Shown here: positions 59,964 through 64,000 of the stretch, piece by piece
Layout: every line of letters starts with the position of its first letter
Numbering within the stretch: the first letter of the stretch is position 1
From: Anomaloglossus baeobatrachus
Taxonomy: Eukaryota; Chordata; Amphibia; Anura; Aromobatidae
Length of the DNA: 64,000 nt
Direction of reading: 5' to 3'
Assembly: GCF_048569485.1 (NCBI RefSeq)
Contig: NC_134357.1
Span: 355,696,709 to 355,760,708 of the forward strand
Program-made: the position numbers and the translations under genes
Notes under the pieces: generated by a model
The model's database searches: none
Told to the model about the DNA's origin: nothing
What the model saw: only the letters and a program-made list of their open reading frames with translations

Positions 59964-62900
59964 TCAAAGAAACGGGACATAACTAATAGACTCATTGAGT
60001 CCCTTAGGGACCAAGGTATCCAATGTAAGGATCCATTTGGCCTCACATTGTGCCAAGCGCTTTTTAAGATCACCACCCCTGATCCCTCCCTCTATCGCAT
60101 CAATGCCTCTAATTTTCAATTTAGAGGGGTCACAGTAGTGGTGGATCTTAAAATGCCTTGGCAAGGTCTTCAGGAGGGTAATGTCGGTCACTGTTTCGGC
60201 TGCAGCAATGTCCCTAACATGCTCCCTGACTCTAATGCGGAGCTCACGTGAAGTGAGCCCCACATATGTCAGGGAGCAGGTGCATGTGGCAAAGTACACG
60301 ACATGTGTGGTATCACATGTGATGTATGATCTAATATTATAATTTCTTTTGCCATCAGATGAATAGAATGTTGCACTACGAAGGACATTGCTGCAGGCCA
60401 GACAATGACCACAGGGAAAACATCCCTGTAAAGGACCCCCTGAGCCAAAGATATATGTCCTTGGGGGGACATAATGGCTATTTACTAGTAGGTCCTTCAA
60501 ATTCCTAGCCCTCCTGGAAGTCATAGATGGAAATTGTGGTAATTGATCAGCCAAAACCGGATCGGTTAACAAGACTGACCAATGTTGTTTCATTATGTCC
60601 CGCATCGTCTCCCACTCCTCATTGTAAGTGCCAATAAATCTGATCACCGGGTCAAAGGGTTCCCGTCGTTTTGGAGCATAGGTAAGTAATTGTGTCCTAG
60701 ACGTTCTTTTTGCCCTATTGTAGCCAAATTTGATACACCTCTTGCTGTAACCCCTATCCAGAAAACGGCTCTTGAGATCGGATGATTGTACTTCAAAGTT
60801 GGTATCTGAGGAGCAGATCCGTTTCATCCTCAAGAATTGCCCCGTCGGAATGGCGCCAATAGTAGATGGATTATGGGCTGATGAGGCATGCAGTAATGCA
60901 TTGACGGACGTGCTCTTACGATACACGTCCGTCTGGATCGACCCCCTATCATCAACAAAAATTTGGATATCTAGGAAGTCGATACTGCGATTACTGCATT
61001 TATACGTCAATTTGATATTAAATTTATTTTGATTTAATTGCCTCATGAACTGATCGAGTTGCTCCGCCGGGCCCTGCCAAATAAATAATACATCATCGAT
61101 AAATCGATGCCAGCACTGCACATGGGCAACGCCCTGCACGCCCCCGTCTCCAAATACCAGCCTCTCCCAGTAACCCAGGAAGAGGCCAGCATACGAGGGC
61201 GCACAGGCCGCGCCCATTGCAGTGCCGCGTTTCTGTAAATAAAAATTGTTCTTAAACACAAAAAAATTATGTGTCAGGGCGAAGCGGAGCAACTCAAGGA
61301 TCAGTTCACCCATAACGCCATCCCGACCGGACATCTCAAGGAAAAAACGGACCGCCCTCAGTCCATCCTCATGTGATATGCAAGTATACAGACCCTCTAC
61401 GTCTGCAGTAACCATCATCATATCCTCTTCCATAAAGATACCGTCAATGCGCCGTAGGACGTCCGTCGTGTCACGAACATACGAGGGGAGTGTTTCCACC
61501 AATGGCTTAAGATGGAAGTCAATAAATTTACAAATTGGGTCACACAACCCCTCGATGCCGGACACGATCGGACGCCCAGGCGGGTTGACGGCATCTTTAT
61601 GTATTTTAGGTAAGACGTAGAAGGTCGGTACCCTCGGATATTTCCTACATAAACCATCATGCATTTTTTGGTCAATTAATCCGACCTCAAGAGCCCTGGA
61701 AAGGATCACAGCAAGTTCACTGGTGTATTTAGTTAGAGGGTTAGATGTAAGTTTTGTGTATGTTTCCCTGTCTCTTAATTGCCTTAGTACCTCATGTTCG
61801 TATTTTTCAGTAGAAAGGACCACAATATTTCCCCCCTTGTCGGCAGGTTTGATAATTATATCTGAATATCCTTGTAGTTCAGTGAGGGCCTTTCTCTGAT
61901 CACTGGTAAGATTATCCCGTTTACATTTAGTTCTAATTTTCTTGAAGTCCTCACTGACCAATCTGGTGAATATATCCACTGCCGGACATAATGAAAAGGG
62001 GGGAAATTTTGTGGACCTAGGCAAAAGTGTCTGAGGAAACACACCTGTCGGGGGAGCCTCCTGTTCCTGTAGTAATTCTTCCAGGTTTTGAATGGCATCC
62101 CTCTCCACTTGGCTGTCAGTCATGGTGTCCCTCTTACAAAAAAGTTTTTTAAAAATTAATTTTCGGGCAAAGAGATTAACGTCCTTCAAAGCTGTGAAGA
62201 GATTGAATGGGTTAGATGGGACAAATGTCAGGCCACGGGATAAGACCTCCACCTGGGCACCAGAAAGAATACGTGTGGATAAGTTTATTACCTGCAGTTT
62301 GTTGCCTTGTCGCTTATTTTTTCCAGGGGGTCCGAATTGTCGATTTCTCTGTTTGACCCGACCGCCTACGGTTTCTGCAGGTATATTGTGGCCTTCTGAT
62401 GCACCAGAGGAGGATCCCTCACCAGAGGTCTGAGATATGAAGGATGTAGATCTCGATCTCTGTTTCTTATCAGAGCGATACATCTGACGTCCTCTGCCCT
62501 GTTCGGTTCTCCACCTATATGCTCTTTGTGTGGAGTAATCCAACATATCTCGGTTGAATTTTTTTATTTTATAAGCTTTAATTTCCTTCTCCCATCTTTC
62601 CAACTCTCTCTCCATCTCAGCATTGAAGTGGCTAACTGTGGAGGGATCACATTTCTCTACAATAGTTTTGTCAAGGGATTCCAGTTCGCCCTCAATCTGA
62701 GTTAATGAATTAGTATTATGATCACATAAAAGGGCTAGGAAACCCTTGGAACATGTCTGTGCCAATGTTTCCCATTTCATCTTGAAATCCTCATCCTCCA
62801 ATGCAAACGACGGGAACACCTGCACCCGGAGGCCCCGTGGGATTAGATCTTTCTCCATATATTTGGATAGGAAAGCCCTATTCCACCAAAGTCTGGCTCG

Positions 62901-63041
62901 TTTTTTAGATAATTCCTTGTATCTAGAGGTCAATGCCTCATCCGAATGAGTACCATCTGCTCCACTGATCGTGTCACCATCACTTCTCAGTACGTCATTA
63001 AGTGAAGAGAGCCAGCTGCTGTCCCTGGCCCTAAAATTCAT
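59964..63041 (-). CDS. Penelope-like polyprotein: reverse transcriptase + GIY-YIG endonuclease
   Basis: From ATG at 63041-63039 the frame is open for about 1025 codons; it also stays open upstream to the inverted junction at 63071, so the true start could lie 5'. N-terminal ~390 residues: charged region with a basic Ser/Arg tract (DKKQRSRSTS, about 191-200). The RT follows: IIIKPADKGGNIVVL (~396-410), VLPKIHK (~477-483), motif A TADVEGLYTCIS (~545-556), RGTAMGAACAP (~605-615) and RFIDDVLFIW (~646-655) with both Asp residues. After a thumb, CFPCGHCLAC (~874-883) is a Cys/His cluster typical of Penelope-like proteins. Then comes GIY-YIG: HVVYFATC ... TYVGLTSRELRIRVREHV (~913-942). No breaks seen; potentially functional. 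Confidence 0.92.
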   Translation of the reverse strand: MNFRARDSSWLSSLNDVLRSDGDTISGADGTHSDEALTSRYKELSKKRARLWWNRAFLSKYMEKDLIPRGLRVQVFPSFALEDEDFKMKWETLAQTCSKGFLALLCDHNTNSLTQIEGELESLDKTIVEKCDPSTVSHFNAEMERELERWEKEIKAYKIKKFNRDMLDYSTQRAYRWRTEQGRGRQMYRSDKKQRSRSTSFISQTSGEGSSSGASEGHNIPAETVGGRVKQRNRQFGPPGKNKRQGNKLQVINLSTRILSGAQVEVLSRGLTFVPSNPFNLFTALKDVNLFARKLIFKKLFCKRDTMTDSQVERDAIQNLEELLQEQEAPPTGVFPQTLLPRSTKFPPFSLCPAVDIFTRLVSEDFKKIRTKCKRDNLTSDQRKALTELQGYSDIIIKPADKGGNIVVLSTEKYEHEVLRQLRDRETYTKLTSNPLTKYTSELAVILSRALEVGLIDQKMHDGLCRKYPRVPTFYVLPKIHKDAVNPPGRPIVSGIEGLCDPICKFIDFHLKPLVETLPSYVRDTTDVLRRIDGIFMEEDMMMVTADVEGLYTCISHEDGLRAVRFFLEMSGRDGVMGELILELLRFALTHNFFVFKNNFYLQKRGTAMGAACAPSYAGLFLGYWERLVFGDGGVQGVAHVQCWHRFIDDVLFIWQGPAEQLDQFMRQLNQNKFNIKLTYKCSNRSIDFLDIQIFVDDRGSIQTDVYRKSTSVNALLHASSAHNPSTIGAIPTGQFLRMKRICSSDTNFEVQSSDLKSRFLDRGYSKRCIKFGYNRAKRTSRTQLLTYAPKRREPFDPVIRFIGTYNEEWETMRDIMKQHWSVLLTDPVLADQLPQFPSMTSRRARNLKDLLVNSHYVPPRTYIFGSGGPLQGCFPCGHCLACSNVLRSATFYSSDGKRNYNIRSYITCDTTHVVYFATCTCSLTYVGLTSRELRIRVREHVRDIAAAETVTDITLLKTLPRHFKIHHYCDPSKLKIRGIDAIEGGIRGGDLKKRLAQCEAKWILTLDTLVPKGLNESISYVPFL

Positions 63042-63071
63042 GTCGGCTTTGGAATAGGCTGTGAAATACAC

Positions 63072-64000
63072 AGGGCTAGGAATTTGAAGGACCTACTAGT
63101 AAATAGCCATTATGTCCCCCCAAGGACATATATCTTTGGCTCACGGGGTCCTTTACAGGGATGTTTTCCCTGTGGTCATTGTCTGGCCTGCAGCAATGTC
63201 CTTCGTAGTGCAACATTCTATTCATCTGATGGCAAAAGAAATTATAATATTAGATCATACATCACATGTGATACCACACATGTCGTGTACTTTGCCACAT
63301 GCACCCGCTCCCTGACATATGTGGGGCTCACTTCACGTGAGCTCCGCATTAGAGTCAGGGAGCATGTTAGGGACATTGCTGCAGCCGAAACAGTGACCGA
63401 CATTACCCTCCTGAAGACCTTGCCAAGGCATTTTAAGATCCACCACTCCTGTGACCCCTCTAAATTGAAAATTAGAGGCATTGATGCGATAGAGGGAGGG
63501 ATCAGGGGTGGTGATCTTAAAAAGCGCTTGGCACAATGTGAGGCCAAATGGATCCTTACATTGGATACCTTGGTCCCTAAGGGACTCAATGAGTCTATTA
63601 GTTATGTCCCGTTTCTTTGAATCTCCCTGTATTATATCTGTACCCCCGTTTGACTACTTCTGCTTCACTGTATATTTCAGTGTTACTTTTAATATCACTA
63701 TTTTAATTTTGGCTCCATTATTAATGCCGGGTATTTTTTGATTGTCTCTTTCTAGGCAATTTTGCATTCTCACAATATTAAATTGGAGACTTGGATCACC
63801 GCTTTGAAATATGCACGAAAACTCTTTCTTTTGACACATAAATATTCATTACAGTGATGGCCCGACTCACATGTGCGCGTGCGTGGGTCCCGGCTGATCG
63901 GCGCGATGGTAGCCGCTGTCTGAAAAGCCATACGCATGCGCGGGAGCCATGGTGACGCGTCCCTGCTCCCGCGCATGCGCGAGATGGCCTGACGGCGGTG
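63072..64000 (+). mobile_element. Inverted, truncated copy of the Penelope-like element (C-terminal part and tail)
   Basis: Plus-strand sequence encoding the last about 178 residues of the same protein (NLKDLLVNSHYVPPRTYIFG to SYVPFL, stop near 63620), followed by the same tail to the window end. Three amino-acid differences from the main copy were seen in 178 (SRGP for SGGP, TRSL for TCSL, HHSC for HHYC). It pairs with 60512-59584 as the second arm of an inverted repeat of at least 0.93 kb. Starts mid-ORF, so not functional by itself. Confidence 0.9.

Larger units (their letters stand above)
59040..64000 (-). mobile_element. Penelope-like retroelement with inverted partial copy (ZNF341 intron 8)
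   Basis: The main copy runs on the minus strand from about 63071 down to about 59040 (3' boundary uncertain). It holds an open RT/GIY-YIG ORF and a 3' non-coding tail with a hammerhead-like motif. Directly abutting its 5' side, 63072-64000 is an inverse copy of 60512-59584, continuing past the window. Penelope-like elements commonly insert with such inverted or partial copies (pseudo-LTRs). Arms differ at only a few positions, so insertion is recent. The reading suggests the Neptune group, tentative. Confidence 0.85.

Noticed and set aside
63084-63620. A separate small GIY-YIG gene on the + strand
   Set aside because: It is the inverted partial copy of the Penelope-like ORF, starting mid-domain.

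Overview
This is a vertebrate genome window, almost certainly from an anuran amphibian and probably a neobatrachian frog with a large, repeat-rich genome. Three host genes can be read exon by exon, and their order matches the conserved block at human 20q11.22. (1) The 3' end of E2F1 is on the + strand: coding exons at about 254-364, 800-1007 and 1774-2009, a 3'UTR and a poly(A) signal near 3357. (2) PXMP4 is complete on the - strand: four coding exons at 35161-35049, 28721-28659, 17645-17447 and 15231-14968, which sum to 212 codons plus stop. (3) The 5' part of ZNF341 is on the + strand: eight coding exons from 35596 to 58924, continuing past the window. PXMP4 and ZNF341 are head to head, with 434 bp between start codons. 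That gap carries ETS-, CTCF-, ZNF143- and YY1-like motifs. E2F1 and PXMP4 converge.

Nearly everything else is transposable-element sequence in introns and intergenic DNA. About twenty MITEs share a 3-bp TWA target duplication and TCACAC-type subterminal motifs (PIF/Harbinger-like). Several have TTAA duplications (T2/Kolobok-like). Some have TA duplications (Tc1/mariner-like). There are two Tc1 transposons: one with long IR/DR ends at 7374-8994, and one at about 54000-56640 that was hit by two MITEs. PXMP4 intron 2 holds a decayed DIRS-type element (about 22300-28480). PXMP4 intron 1 holds a 2-kb minisatellite with a 45-bp unit. ZNF341 intron 2 holds a 0.9-kb foldback. Solo-LTR-like fossils, L2-type tails and a tRNA-derived SINE are scattered through.

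The last 5 kb (ZNF341 intron 8) is a Penelope-like retroelement. Its ORF of about 1025 codons is open, with reverse transcriptase and GIY-YIG endonuclease, and it is followed by an inverted, nearly identical partial copy running off the window end. Three short minus-strand segments (7201-7242, 9501-9538, 59412-59460) fold as hammerhead ribozymes with very short palindromic stem III. One lies inside the Penelope-like element. Two lie in unclassified repeat DNA flanking the first Tc1 element. These ribozymes and the young Penelope-like element are the most interesting content.

All calls come from reading the sequence. Homology statements rest on remembered family sequences, not on database searches.
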